Below, one piece after another: positions 44,070 through 54,097 of a stretch of DNA of 64,000 bases. Below the pieces are notes generated by a model, which did no database searches, had not been told where the DNA came from, and saw only the letters and a program-made list of their open reading frames with translations. Source of the DNA: Gammaproteobacteria bacterium (lineage in GTDB: Bacteria > Pseudomonadota > Gammaproteobacteria > Steroidobacterales > Woeseiaceae); contig JAHEGH010000003.1 of the NCBI GenBank assembly GCA_024639825.1, positions 1 to 64,000 on the forward strand, written 5' to 3'. Each line of letters starts with the position of its first letter. The stretch's first letter is position 1. The translations under genes were made by a program, and so were the position numbers.

Positions 44070-46022
44070 ATGAACCTGGACGCCGGACTATCCGTACTGC
44101 TCATTTTCAGCGCTGCCTGTTATGCGTTGATCGGGCTGCGTCTTGTGATGTCCAGACGCGAGGTCGGCAGCATGCCGATCGGCATGTTGTTCATCGTTAT
44201 TGGGTTCTGGGTCATCGGCGGCGCCATCGAGCTCTTGTCCGAGTCGTTCCTGATGTTCTCGATCGGTCGCACCGGGCATTTCATCGGGACCTCACTGGTG
44301 CCCATCGTCGCGTATGTCTGCTTCCGCGAATACACGGGCACCGCGACCTCAACGTCAAGGCTGGCCGTTCTGCTCATCATGCCCGTCATCTCGATTTCGC
44401 TGGCAGCAACCAATGTCTATCACGAGCTGATGTGGACCGGCCCATTTATCAACGCGGCGGGCGAGTATCTGACACATCCGGTGAAGTGGGGCCCGTGGTT
44501 CCTGTTTGCGCATCTGCCGTTCAGCTACATAGTTATCGGCGCCGCGATAATGACGTTGCTCGCGCACAGCTCCGCCGTCGCGCCGGCGCATCGGCGCGGC
44601 CTGTTCCTGTTGACGGCTGCCTGCATAGGACCGCTTGCGGCGACTGCCGCATACGATGTTGGCATCGGGCCCGATACCCTGTCCTACGTCCCGCTCGTTT
44701 TTGTGGCCCTCCTGCCGATCTACGCCTGGCTGATTCTCGGCGAGCAGATTATCGAGTTTTCGCCGCTTGCCTACGAAACCGTATTCCAGAACATGCAGGA
44801 CCCTGTCGTGGTCATTGACGATGAATGCCGCATCATTGGCCTGAACCACACGGCGGAGAACATGCTGTCTATCAATGAGGCGCAGGCACTACGAACGCCG
44901 CTCGAAAATCTGTTCGGCGATGAAGCGCCAGAAGTATTCGAAGCGCTCAATTCAGGCGAGCCGCGGAAGATGATGACGCAAACCGGACGCTTCCTGCACG
45001 TGCAGGTTTCTCCGATGAAGTCCACGCGGGGACCAGCGCGCGGTGGCCAGGTGCTCATGTTCCGTGACGTAAGCGACGTCGAAAAAGCACAGAGTGACGT
45101 TCGCAAGAGTGAAAAGCTGCTGCGTACGCTTATTGATCATTCAGTAAACGGCATCGTGCGCTTCAGCTGGGTTGAGGTAGAAGACGGCCAGAGGGCGCTG
45201 CGGAGTATTTTTGCCAATTCCGCGGCCGGGACATTCCTCGGTTCCGAAGTGGATGATCTTGTCGACTGCTCGGCTACCCAGGTTATACGTCATGCCGTAT
45301 CCGGAATGGATGACGATGTCGTCGATGACGTCATGCACCGTTTCGCCGCTTCGGCGGAAGGTGGCAAGAGCCTCGATGTCGAGGTTGTGCAGCGCAGGAA
45401 TGGCACCGCCCGCTGGCTGCGAGTCATCTGTGAGCCCGTCGGTGACGACATTGCGGCGACTTTTGTCGATATCACGGACCGCAAGGCAAAAGAGCAGCAA
45501 ATGGAGTCGATCGCAACATCGGACCCGCTGACGGGCGTACTGAATCGCCGTGGCTTTGAGCGCGACGCCGCCCAGCGACTCACGCAGAGCGAGGACGATG
45601 CGACGGGTGCATTGCTGTTTATCGACCTGAATGATTTCAAAGGCATCAACGATCAGTTTGGACACGAGGTTGGCGACCAGCTTCTCAAGGTCGCGGCGGA
45701 GCGACTGAAGAAGAGCCTGCGATCCTGCGACATCATCGGCCGTCCAGGTGGTGATGAATTCGTGGCGCTGGTTCCTGATGTTGATTCCCAGACAGCCGAT
45801 AAGCTGGCGAAACGCCTGACCAGTTCACTCGAAGAGCCATACAATATCGGCCGCCAGACACTGGTGTGTAAAGCGAGTATCGGCCTGGCGCTCTATCCGA
45901 AAAATGCCAACACGCTGACCGGGCTGCTCCGCGAGGCCGATCAGGCTATGTACCGCGCGAAGGCCAGGTGCCGTGGTGTCACCAACATCCGCGGCGAAGA
46001 TCTCCTCGAAAAAGCGATGTAG
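44070..46022 (+). CDS. diguanylate cyclase with 7TM (HisKA_7TM-like) and PAS sensory domains
   Basis: 650 aa; N-term 7TM, PAS, then ATSDPLTGVLNRRGFERDA and GRPGGDEFVALVPD (GGDEF variant). Confidence 0.88.
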   Translation: MNLDAGLSVLLIFSAACYALIGLRLVMSRREVGSMPIGMLFIVIGFWVIGGAIELLSESFLMFSIGRTGHFIGTSLVPIVAYVCFREYTGTATSTSRLAVLLIMPVISISLAATNVYHELMWTGPFINAAGEYLTHPVKWGPWFLFAHLPFSYIVIGAAIMTLLAHSSAVAPAHRRGLFLLTAACIGPLAATAAYDVGIGPDTLSYVPLVFVALLPIYAWLILGEQIIEFSPLAYETVFQNMQDPVVVIDDECRIIGLNHTAENMLSINEAQALRTPLENLFGDEAPEVFEALNSGEPRKMMTQTGRFLHVQVSPMKSTRGPARGGQVLMFRDVSDVEKAQSDVRKSEKLLRTLIDHSVNGIVRFSWVEVEDGQRALRSIFANSAAGTFLGSEVDDLVDCSATQVIRHAVSGMDDDVVDDVMHRFAASAEGGKSLDVEVVQRRNGTARWLRVICEPVGDDIAATFVDITDRKAKEQQMESIATSDPLTGVLNRRGFERDAAQRLTQSEDDATGALLFIDLNDFKGINDQFGHEVGDQLLKVAAERLKKSLRSCDIIGRPGGDEFVALVPDVDSQTADKLAKRLTSSLEEPYNIGRQTLVCKASIGLALYPKNANTLTGLLREADQAMYRAKARCRGVTNIRGEDLLEKAM

Positions 46023-46025
46023 GGC

Positions 46026-46418
46026 TCAGGTTGTCCCTTCCGGCGGCGGTTTGACGCCCGGCCGGAGCATGGAATCAAGATCCTTGTAGTACCTGTGGCA
46101 TGAGTTTGAGTGCCGGATCCTGATATCGATGATCGTCCCGTCATTTCCAAACGTGGCTGTCATATCGCAGTGATAGCGGACGGCGGGACCGTCCTCTACA
46201 TTGCCTGCGCGTGAAAACACTGCCCAGCGAGCCAGGCCGGGTTTGCTTTCAGATGCTTTGTCGTGTTCCCTGTTCGGTTTTCCCCACGCGTCGATCATCT
46301 CGTCGATGTTGCCATTGACCCATGAATAGGCAACGTAACGGTACTTGTCGATACGCGACGCATCCGTCGCACAGCCAAACAGCATGATCGCCAGCACAAG
46401 CAGGCCAATACTCTTCAT
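46026..46418 (-). CDS. hypothetical lipoprotein
   Basis: Internal Met MKSIGLLVLAIMLFGCATDASRIDKYRYVAYSWVNGN; lipobox LFGC. Confidence 0.6.
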   Translation of the reverse strand: MKSIGLLVLAIMLFGCATDASRIDKYRYVAYSWVNGNIDEMIDAWGKPNREHDKASESKPGLARWAVFSRAGNVEDGPAVRYHCDMTATFGNDGTIIDIRIRHSNSCHRYYKDLDSMLRPGVKPPPEGTT

Positions 46419-46504
46419 AGCACTTAACTCCTCCACAGGCGTTTCAATGAGTATAGCGCCTGTTTTTGGTTTATCCTTTCCTGCCGCCTTGTCACCTGTC
46501 ATTC

Positions 46505-47209
46505 ATGAGCAACACGACCCAAGCCATTATTCGCCTTGAGCGCCTGCAGCGTCGCTACGTGATGGGTGGTGGTTACATTGATGCGCTGCAATGTGTCGAT
46601 CTCGATGTGCACGAGAATGAGTACCTGGCGATCATGGGGCAGTCCGGGTCAGGCAAGTCAACGCTTATGAATATTATCGGCTGTCTCGATCGCCCGACTG
46701 ACGGCGAGTACTGGCTGAATAACGAGCGTGTGTCGACCATGAATGACCGGCAGCTGGCGCGCATTCGTAATCAAGACATCGGATTTGTATTCCAGACGTT
46801 TAACCTGTTGCCGCGCATGTCGGCGCTGGCTAACGTGGAGGTGCCTCTTGTGTACAGCGGCAAGAAGCGCAAGGAACGGCATGAACTCGCAATCGCCGCT
46901 TTGGATACCGTTGGTCTTGGTGATCGAATGACGCACCGTCCGTCGGAGATGTCTGGCGGGCAACGTCAACGTGTAGCGATCGCGAGGGCCCTGGTTACGA
47001 ATCCCAGCATCCTGCTGGCCGACGAACCAACCGGTAACCTCGATTCGAGCACCGGAGAAGAGATAATGAATCTCTTCGACCAACTCAAAAATCAGGGCAA
47101 CACCTTGATTGTTGTCACGCATGAGAAACACATCGCTGACCGCGCTAACCGCATCGTACGCTTAAGCGATGGCAACGTTATCAGCGACGAAAATACGAGT
47201 GAGAATTAA
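46505..47209 (+). CDS. ABC transporter ATP-binding protein (MacB/LolD type)
   Basis: [26 protein letters not shown] Walker [29 protein letters not shown]. Confidence 0.93.
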   Translation: MSNTTQAIIRLERLQRRYVMGGGYIDALQCVDLDVHENEYLAIMGQSGSGKSTLMNIIGCLDRPTDGEYWLNNERVSTMNDRQLARIRNQDIGFVFQTFNLLPRMSALANVEVPLVYSGKKRKERHELAIAALDTVGLGDRMTHRPSEMSGGQRQRVAIARALVTNPSILLADEPTGNLDSSTGEEIMNLFDQLKNQGNTLIVVTHEKHIADRANRIVRLSDGNVISDENTSEN

Positions 47210-48471
47210 TGAAACGCATATTGACCTTTCTTCCAATCATGCTGCTGGTCGCCTGCGCAGAACAGGAAGACACGACCTTTGTTTATGACACGGCGGGAAT
47301 CGAGCGCCGCACGCTTGAAGTGGCAGTGAGTTCGGCCGGCATCGTCGAGCCGTTGGCGACTGTTGAGGTCAAGTCAAAAGCGTCGGGTGAGGTTCTCGAT
47401 ATCCAGGTTGAGACTGGTGACCTGGTCGAGGAAGGCACCCTGATGGTTCGTATTGATCCGCGTATCGTCCGCAATCGTCTGGCGCAGGCCGATGCCGAAC
47501 TGAGGGCGGCCATCTCTCGTCGCGAAATCGCCACCACGCAAAAAGCGCGTGTCGAATCACTGGTCAAAAATGGCACCCTGACGCAATCGGACCTTGAGCA
47601 GGCAACGCTTGATCTGGCGAATGCCGAGGCACAGGTTGTGACGGCCAGCGTGGCGGTCGAGAACGCGAGGATTGCGGTCGACGACACGGATATCCGGGCG
47701 CCCATTGGCGGCACAGTCATCTTCAAGCCCGTCGAGATTGGCCAGGTCATTTCCTCACCAACGCAGGACTTTGCGGGCGGGACGTTGTTGATGCAGATGG
47801 CGGACCTGAGTGCTGTCCAGATTCGCTCACTGGTCGACGAAACTGATATCGGCAAGATTCAGCCAGGCATGCAGGTGAGCGTGTCCGTGGCCGCTTACCC
47901 CAACCAGCCGTTCCCCGGAGAAGTTGTGAAGATCGAACCGCAGGCGGTGGTCGACCAGAATGTCACGATGTTCGCCGTGCTCGTGTCCATCCAGAACCCG
48001 GACGGACTGCTGTTGCCGGGCATGAATGCCGAAGTCGAGATATCGATAGCGCGCGCTGCCGATGCCATGACGATTCCGGTTATGGCGCTCCGGACACGCC
48101 GAGATCTTGAGTCGACAGCGTTGATTCTCGGCCGATCGGTCGATGCTATTTCAGCAGCGCTGGGCGGCGGCGAGGGCCGGCCGGCCGGCGGAAATCGGCC
48201 AAAACCAGGGCAGCGAGGTAGTCCACGCGAAGGCGGCCAGGCGACGGACTACCGCTTCGGCGGTGAATTCTGGGTGGTCCTCGATACACCGGGGCGGGAG
48301 ATCCGCAAAGTGACCACGGGGGTTACCGATCTCGACAATGTTGAAGTTGTAAGCGGCCTGGACGAGAACGACAGGGTGTTGGTACTGCCCAGTTCCCACC
48401 TGCTGGAAACACAGCAGGACCTCCAGAACTTTATCAATCGTCGCATGCGAGGGGTGCCGGGAATCGGCTGA
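47209..48471 (+). CDS. efflux periplasmic adaptor subunit (MacA-like)
   Basis: 420 aa; lipobox LLVAC; VEPLATVEVKSKASGEVLDIQVETGDLVEEG...; IRAPIGGTVI. Confidence 0.9.
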   Translation: MKRILTFLPIMLLVACAEQEDTTFVYDTAGIERRTLEVAVSSAGIVEPLATVEVKSKASGEVLDIQVETGDLVEEGTLMVRIDPRIVRNRLAQADAELRAAISRREIATTQKARVESLVKNGTLTQSDLEQATLDLANAEAQVVTASVAVENARIAVDDTDIRAPIGGTVIFKPVEIGQVISSPTQDFAGGTLLMQMADLSAVQIRSLVDETDIGKIQPGMQVSVSVAAYPNQPFPGEVVKIEPQAVVDQNVTMFAVLVSIQNPDGLLLPGMNAEVEISIARAADAMTIPVMALRTRRDLESTALILGRSVDAISAALGGGEGRPAGGNRPKPGQRGSPREGGQATDYRFGGEFWVVLDTPGREIRKVTTGVTDLDNVEVVSGLDENDRVLVLPSSHLLETQQDLQNFINRRMRGVPGIG

Positions 48472-48475
48472 CACC

Positions 48476-49684
48476 ATGCTGTTCGGAGAAACCATTCGTA
48501 TTTCCCTGGCATCGATTCGAAGCAATCTGTTTCGTGCTCTGCTAACGATGCTCGGTATTGTTATCGGTGTCGGAGCGGTGATCACAATGGTTGCGCTTGG
48601 CACCGGCGCGCAGCGGCAAATCGATGAACAAATGGCAGCGATGGGGGGAAACATCCTGTCAATTCAGTCGTCAGCCTGGTTCAGTCGGGGTGTTGCACGT
48701 GATCAGCAGACACTGACAACCGACGACGCAGTGGCGTTATCGAAGGGGATGAAGCACGTCACCGCGGTGGTGCCCGAAATCAACAGTCGCTTCCAGGTCA
48801 AGTACGGCAACCGCAACCTGAACGTGTCGGTCATCGGCACCACACCTAATTATCCGGACGTGCACGGCTTTAATTTCACACACGGCGGCATGTTCACGAC
48901 GGCAGATGACGCGGCACGCAAACGCGTTGTTGTGCTGGGTGCAGAATTGCCGGGCATGCTCGATGCGGATCCGGCGGCCCTGATAGGTCGTTCGATCCAG
49001 ATTCGGTCGATCAAGTTCGAAATCATTGGTGTCCTGGAAGCGAAAGGCGGTACGGGGTGGCGTAATCCGGACGACGATATCTGGATTCCGTTGTCGACAG
49101 CGCAGTTCCGCGTCACCGGCAATGAGTTCGTCCAGACTATCAGCGCCCTGGTGGCGGATACGTCTTCCACCGAAATGGCGATGCTGGAAATTGAACGAAT
49201 CCTGCGTCGGGAGCACGGCGTGCTGCCGGGTAAGGACAATGACTTTGCGATCATGGACCGGCGGCAGTTCGCCCAGTCCCGCCAGGAAGCGACCGAGGTG
49301 TTCACCTACCTGCTCGCGGGTATCGCCGGGGTCAGCCTCGTGGTCGGCGGCATTGGCATCATGAATATCATGTTGGTGACCGTCACCGAGCGGACGCGTG
49401 AGATCGGCGTGCGCAAGGCGCTTGGGGCCACCCGCGGCAACATTCTGCTGCAGTTCCTCGTTGAGTCGACCATTCTCTGCCTTCTGGGCGGTCTCGTCGG
49501 CCTGGCGCTTGGCGCAACAGTCTCCGCGCTGCTGGCTCGCTACGCGGGATGGCAAACCGTGGTGACCGCGAACTCCGCCATCACAGCGTTCGGCTTCAGC
49601 GCCGCGGTCGGCATGGTCTTTGGAATCTGGCCGGCCAAGCGTGCGGCTTCGCTGGATCCTATAGAGGCTTTGCGGCACGAGTAA
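48476..49684 (+). CDS. ABC transporter permease (MacB-like)
   Basis: 402 aa; SLASIRSNLFRALLTMLGIVIGVGAVITMVALGTGAQ; GGIGIMNIMLVTVTERTREIGVRKALGA. Confidence 0.92.
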   Translation: MLFGETIRISLASIRSNLFRALLTMLGIVIGVGAVITMVALGTGAQRQIDEQMAAMGGNILSIQSSAWFSRGVARDQQTLTTDDAVALSKGMKHVTAVVPEINSRFQVKYGNRNLNVSVIGTTPNYPDVHGFNFTHGGMFTTADDAARKRVVVLGAELPGMLDADPAALIGRSIQIRSIKFEIIGVLEAKGGTGWRNPDDDIWIPLSTAQFRVTGNEFVQTISALVADTSSTEMAMLEIERILRREHGVLPGKDNDFAIMDRRQFAQSRQEATEVFTYLLAGIAGVSLVVGGIGIMNIMLVTVTERTREIGVRKALGATRGNILLQFLVESTILCLLGGLVGLALGATVSALLARYAGWQTVVTANSAITAFGFSAAVGMVFGIWPAKRAASLDPIEALRHE

Positions 49685-49731
49685 TAAGTCTCCGGGTAAC
49701 GTGGTCTACTACTCAAATATTGGAGATCCCC

Positions 49732-50406
49732 ATGACACGTTTACTTATTCCGGGCTCGCTGGTCGCCGTCCTGGCATTCAGCCTGATTTACAGCACAGCC
49801 ATTCGCCAGGGTCATGCCGACGCGCCCATCGCCGAGTCGGCCGACCTGATTCAGCCATTGGCCGTTGGCGACATGGCGCCTCGTTTTGTCGTCGAGACCG
49901 TCGACTCCGAGGCTTTTGACTTCAACCCCGCGAAGCTCGAAAAGCCTGTCATGCTGCTTGTATTCCGCGGCGGCTGGTGCCCTTACTGCAACCTGTATCT
50001 GTCCGATATGCGACACGTGATTCCCGAGATTCGTGCGCTCGGTATCGATGTGCTGTTTCTCAGCGGCGACCGTCCCGAGCTGCTGTATGACAGCCTGGAG
50101 CAGCAGGCGCAGGAAGACATCGACGGGCTCGACTACACCATCCTCTCGGATGCCAATGCACAGGCATCTATCGCGCTGGGCATCGCCTTCAAGGCGGGGC
50201 AACGCACGATCGACTACGTGAATAACAAGGGCGACGGCTACAGGAAATCGTCAATGGAGCGTCATGGCATACTGCCGGTTCCGGCGGTGATCGCCGTCGG
50301 CCAAGATGGGGTCATCGCCTTTACCTTCATCAACCCCGACTACAAGAACCGGCTACCGGCCGACGAGCTGCTGGCCGCGGCGAGGGCGATAGCTGCTGCA
50401 GACTGA
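49732..50406 (+). CDS. exported redoxin/AhpC-TSA family protein
   Basis: Internal Met MTRLLIPGSLVAVLAFSLIYSTA; VMLLVFRGGWCPYCNLYLSDMR. Confidence 0.85.
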   Translation: MTRLLIPGSLVAVLAFSLIYSTAIRQGHADAPIAESADLIQPLAVGDMAPRFVVETVDSEAFDFNPAKLEKPVMLLVFRGGWCPYCNLYLSDMRHVIPEIRALGIDVLFLSGDRPELLYDSLEQQAQEDIDGLDYTILSDANAQASIALGIAFKAGQRTIDYVNNKGDGYRKSSMERHGILPVPAVIAVGQDGVIAFTFINPDYKNRLPADELLAAARAIAAAD

Positions 50407-50434
50407 CACGCTCTAGTGATAGGCTCCCTGACAA

Positions 50435-51727
50435 ATGAATAACAATCGTCAGGAAAATGCGCTGCAGCGTGCGATACGGGCCGCAACCAAGGTAGAACCC
50501 AACGAACTGAAGGCGACAGTTCTGTCGTTTCTGTTTGTGTTTGTGCTGATGGCCGCTTATTTCATCCTGCGTCCGGTTCGTGATTCCCTGTCATCGGACT
50601 GGACGGATGAACAACTCAGCTGGCTCTGGACTTCTACTTTCTTCTTCAGCGTCATCGCCGTCAGCATTTATGGCGCCGTAATTTCGCGAATTCGCTTACG
50701 CGTTATTGTGCCGAGCGTTTACGCGTTCTTTGCGCTGACGTTTGTCGGTTTTTACATTGCCGGCTCTACGCTGGGCGAGAACGACATCGTCAATCGTTGC
50801 TACTACGTCTGGCTAAGCGTCTTCAGCCTGTATCACCTGTCTGTGTTCTGGACGTTCATGTCCGGTCTCTACAACAAGGAACAGGCGAAGCGGCTATTCA
50901 GCATCATCGCCATGGGCGCTAGTGCCGGTGCGATCGTCGGGCCGGCCATCCCAACCTTCTTTGCCGACAACATTGGTAATCTGAACCTGCTGTTGATCGC
51001 CGCGGTACTGCTCATGGTGCCAATTCCGATCATCATGAAGCTGGAGTCGCTGCGGATCAGTGAGCTTGGCAACGAGGATGTTCAGGCTGACCTCGCGGGC
51101 GATAAGAAGCTTAGCGGCAACCCGTTCTCAGGGTTCAAGACATTTGTCAGCAACCCCTACCTTCTGGCAATCGGGCTCTTCATTCTGTTCTACGTTCTGA
51201 TGAATACGTTCATCTATTTCGAGCTCAGAAAGATGATGGGTGACTTCGACCGGGAAGTACGTACCCAGATCTGGGGCGGTATCGACCTGGCGGTCAATTC
51301 GCTGGCACTGCTGACCGCGCTGTTTGCGACCGGGCGCCTGGCAACACGTTTCGGGATGCCAATAACCTTGGCGCTTATCCCGGCGCTGATGGTAGGAGGC
51401 TGGGTCGTAGTCGCGCTGAGCCCGGTGTTAGCTGTACTGATCGGCCTGCAGGTCACGCGGCGTGCGGGCAACTATGCGATCACCCGACCGGGTCGCGAGA
51501 TGCTGTTTACTGCGGTGGACGCCGACACCCGCTTCAAGGCGAAGCCGGTCATTGATATCGTCGTCTATCGAGGCGGTGACGTCGTTACCGCCTGGCTGTA
51601 TACGGCCTTGACAGCCACTGTCGGCCTGGGGCTTGCGGGTGTCGCGTTAGTTGCGGCAGCTTTCGCGGCTGCCTGGGCTGGTGCCGGGATCTATCTTGGT
51701 CGCAAATACGAGCGTGGCGGTGACTAA
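50435..51727 (+). CDS. ATP/ADP translocase-like (Npt) / MFS-type carrier
   Basis: 430 aa; MAAYFILRPVRDSLSSDWTDEQLSWLWTSTFFFSVIAVSIYG; multi-TM. Confidence 0.75.
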   Translation: MNNNRQENALQRAIRAATKVEPNELKATVLSFLFVFVLMAAYFILRPVRDSLSSDWTDEQLSWLWTSTFFFSVIAVSIYGAVISRIRLRVIVPSVYAFFALTFVGFYIAGSTLGENDIVNRCYYVWLSVFSLYHLSVFWTFMSGLYNKEQAKRLFSIIAMGASAGAIVGPAIPTFFADNIGNLNLLLIAAVLLMVPIPIIMKLESLRISELGNEDVQADLAGDKKLSGNPFSGFKTFVSNPYLLAIGLFILFYVLMNTFIYFELRKMMGDFDREVRTQIWGGIDLAVNSLALLTALFATGRLATRFGMPITLALIPALMVGGWVVVALSPVLAVLIGLQVTRRAGNYAITRPGREMLFTAVDADTRFKAKPVIDIVVYRGGDVVTAWLYTALTATVGLGLAGVALVAAAFAAAWAGAGIYLGRKYERGGD

Positions 51728-51747
51728 TCCTGCGGAGGATTGAACAG

Positions 51748-52296
51748 ATGGGAATGCGAAATACAACAACGGAATGGGGTTCGCTGTCGAAGGCGCTGCA
51801 CTGGATTATCGCCATTGGTATTTTCGCCTTGATTTACCTCGGCCTTCAGCAAGACGACATGGAGAGCGGGGACGCGAGGTCACGTGTTCGCTTCATTCAT
51901 GCATCCATCGCAACGGTCGTGTTATTTCTGATGACTGTCCGGATCGTGTGGCGCTTTATGAACGATGCGCCCGGGCATCCCGACGGGATGGCACCTGTGC
52001 AGAAGCTCGTCGCGACGCTGGTGCATTGGGGCCTGTACATCACGGTGTTCGCTCAGCTGTTCGCGGGCGCGATGATCATGGGAACAGCCGGGCGGGGCCT
52101 GCCATTGTTTGGTTTTCTGACGATACCGCTGCCCATCGGCGAAAGCGACGACGCCCATGAGTTCTGGGAAGAAGTGCACGAAATCGTGTGGATCCCGCTG
52201 GCTGTGCTTGTCGTTGTCCATATCCTCGGCGCGGTGTACAACCATTTCGTACTCAAGAATGACGTCTTGCGCCGCATGACGCATGGTGTGAAGTAG
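51748..52296 (+). CDS. cytochrome b561-type protein
   Basis: 182 aa; LSKALHWIIAIGIFALIYLG, FIHASIATVVL, VHEIVWIPLAVLVVVHILGAVYNHFV. Confidence 0.88.
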   Translation: MGMRNTTTEWGSLSKALHWIIAIGIFALIYLGLQQDDMESGDARSRVRFIHASIATVVLFLMTVRIVWRFMNDAPGHPDGMAPVQKLVATLVHWGLYITVFAQLFAGAMIMGTAGRGLPLFGFLTIPLPIGESDDAHEFWEEVHEIVWIPLAVLVVVHILGAVYNHFVLKNDVLRRMTHGVK

Positions 52297-52300
52297 CCTG

Positions 52301-53506
52301 GTGGTCGAAGCGTTCATTTGCGACGCAGTCCGGACGCCGATCGGGCGGTACGGCGGTGTATTGTCGTCCGTACGTGCTGACGATCTCGCGGCTCTCCCGA
52401 TCGCGGCACTGCTCGAGCGTAACGAGAATCTCAATCCTGTGGCGATCGAGGACCTTGCCTACGGTTGTGCCAATCAGGCGGGTGAAGACAATCGCAATGT
52501 CGGTCGCATGGCCGTCCTGCTTGCGGGGCTGCCTGTGACGGTGCCGGCGGTCACTGTCAATCGTCTGTGTGGCTCGGGAATGAATGCGATCGGCAACATC
52601 GCAGACAGCATCAGGACCGGAGGCATCGCGCTCGGCATCGCCGGAGGCGTCGAATCGATGTCGCGCGCGCCATTTGTAATGCCGAAGCAAGCGGATGCGT
52701 TTGGCCGAAATGCTGAGTTGTATGACACGACGCTCGGCTGGCGATTCATCAATAAGAAACTCGAAGAGCAATACGGCATCGACTCAATGGCCGAGACGGC
52801 CGAGAACGTCGCGGCCGGATTTTTGATCTCACGCGAAGACCAGGACGCCTTCGCGTTACGCAGCCAGCTGAAGGCGGAAGCCGCGATGGCGGCAGGACGA
52901 TTCGATGACGAGATCATTTCGGTCGCGATTCCGCAGCGCCGCGGCGATGACCTGATCGTAAATTCGGATGAGCATCCACGTCCTGGTTCGACGCTTGAGG
53001 CGCTCGCACAACTGCGGCCCATTGTCCGCAGCGACGGGACGATTACGGCGGGCAACGCCTCCGGTATTAACGACGGTGCCTGCGCCATGCTGGTCGCCTC
53101 GGAGGCGGCCGCGATAGCGAATCAGCTCGAACCCATGGCGCGCGTTGTTGGTTGGGCCGTTGCTGGTGTTGAACCTCGCATCATGGGCATTGGTCCGGCG
53201 CCCGCGTCGCAAAAAGCGCTCGAGACCTGCGGATTAACGATTGAACAGATCGACGTTATCGAACTGAACGAGGCGTTCGCATCCCAGGGTCTGGCGACGC
53301 TGAGGCAACTTGGCGTGGCGGATGATGCGGACAACGTTAACCCCAATGGTGGTGCGATCGCCCTTGGGCATCCGCTGGGCATGTCCGGCGCCCGGCTCGT
53401 AACGACTGCAGCCTATCAGTTGCGCCGCACAGGCGGCCGCTACGCACTTTGCACGATGTGTATTGGCGTAGGGCAGGGTATCGCCATGATTATTGAGCGG
53501 GTCTGA
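52301..53506 (+). CDS. acetyl-CoA C-acyltransferase (thiolase)
   Basis: 401 aa GTG start; AFICDAVRTPIGRYGG, VNRLCGSGMNAIG, NPNGGAIALGHPLGMSGARLV, CTMCIGVGQG. Confidence 0.95.
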   Translation: MVEAFICDAVRTPIGRYGGVLSSVRADDLAALPIAALLERNENLNPVAIEDLAYGCANQAGEDNRNVGRMAVLLAGLPVTVPAVTVNRLCGSGMNAIGNIADSIRTGGIALGIAGGVESMSRAPFVMPKQADAFGRNAELYDTTLGWRFINKKLEEQYGIDSMAETAENVAAGFLISREDQDAFALRSQLKAEAAMAAGRFDDEIISVAIPQRRGDDLIVNSDEHPRPGSTLEALAQLRPIVRSDGTITAGNASGINDGACAMLVASEAAAIANQLEPMARVVGWAVAGVEPRIMGIGPAPASQKALETCGLTIEQIDVIELNEAFASQGLATLRQLGVADDADNVNPNGGAIALGHPLGMSGARLVTTAAYQLRRTGGRYALCTMCIGVGQGIAMIIERV

Positions 53507-54087
53507 TGAAGAAGGCGCCTAGTTTTGAGACGCAGGAGCTCCGGGAGTTTGCGCGGGTTCTACGGGGGCGCCGCACTGTTAACCAGTACATTCAAACGCC
53601 TGTTCCGGACGAGCTCGTTCATGAGGCCATGGAGGTTGCCACCTGGGCGCCCAATCACTACGTATCTGAGCCGTGGCGATTCATTCTGCCGGGCGAGGAG
53701 ACCGTCGGTCGTATCATCGACCTCTGCGGGGAAATGGTTACTGCCGCGAAAGGCGCCGAGCTCGCCGAACACAAGCGCTGCAGCTGGAGAGAGAAACCTG
53801 GTTGGCTGATTGTGACCTGCCAGCGCAACGCGGATGCGTTACGCGAGCGAGAAGACTACGCCGCATGCTGTGCCGCGGTGCAGAACTTCACGTTGTACCT
53901 GTGGAAAGCCGGCGTTGGCTCCAAGTGGACCACGGGTGCTATTACACGTGACGCGCGGTTCTTCGAGATTATCGGCGTCGACGAAGCCGAGGCGTTCGTC
54001 GTAGGGATGCTCTGGTTTGGTTACCCGAAGATTACGCCAACGCAATCAAGACAGGATGTCGACGACGTTCTGACCCGGCTTCCCTAG
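53506..54087 (+). CDS. nitroreductase family protein
   Basis: 193 aa; LRGRRTVNQYIQTPVPDELVHEAMEVATWAPNHYVSEPWRF. Confidence 0.88.
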   Translation: MKKAPSFETQELREFARVLRGRRTVNQYIQTPVPDELVHEAMEVATWAPNHYVSEPWRFILPGEETVGRIIDLCGEMVTAAKGAELAEHKRCSWREKPGWLIVTCQRNADALREREDYAACCAAVQNFTLYLWKAGVGSKWTTGAITRDARFFEIIGVDEAEAFVVGMLWFGYPKITPTQSRQDVDDVLTRLP

Positions 54088-54097
54088 CAAATCGTTC

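Noticed and set aside
48737-49678. 313-aa minus-strand ORF antisense to the MacB-like permease
   Set aside because: Antisense shadow ORF with no family features.
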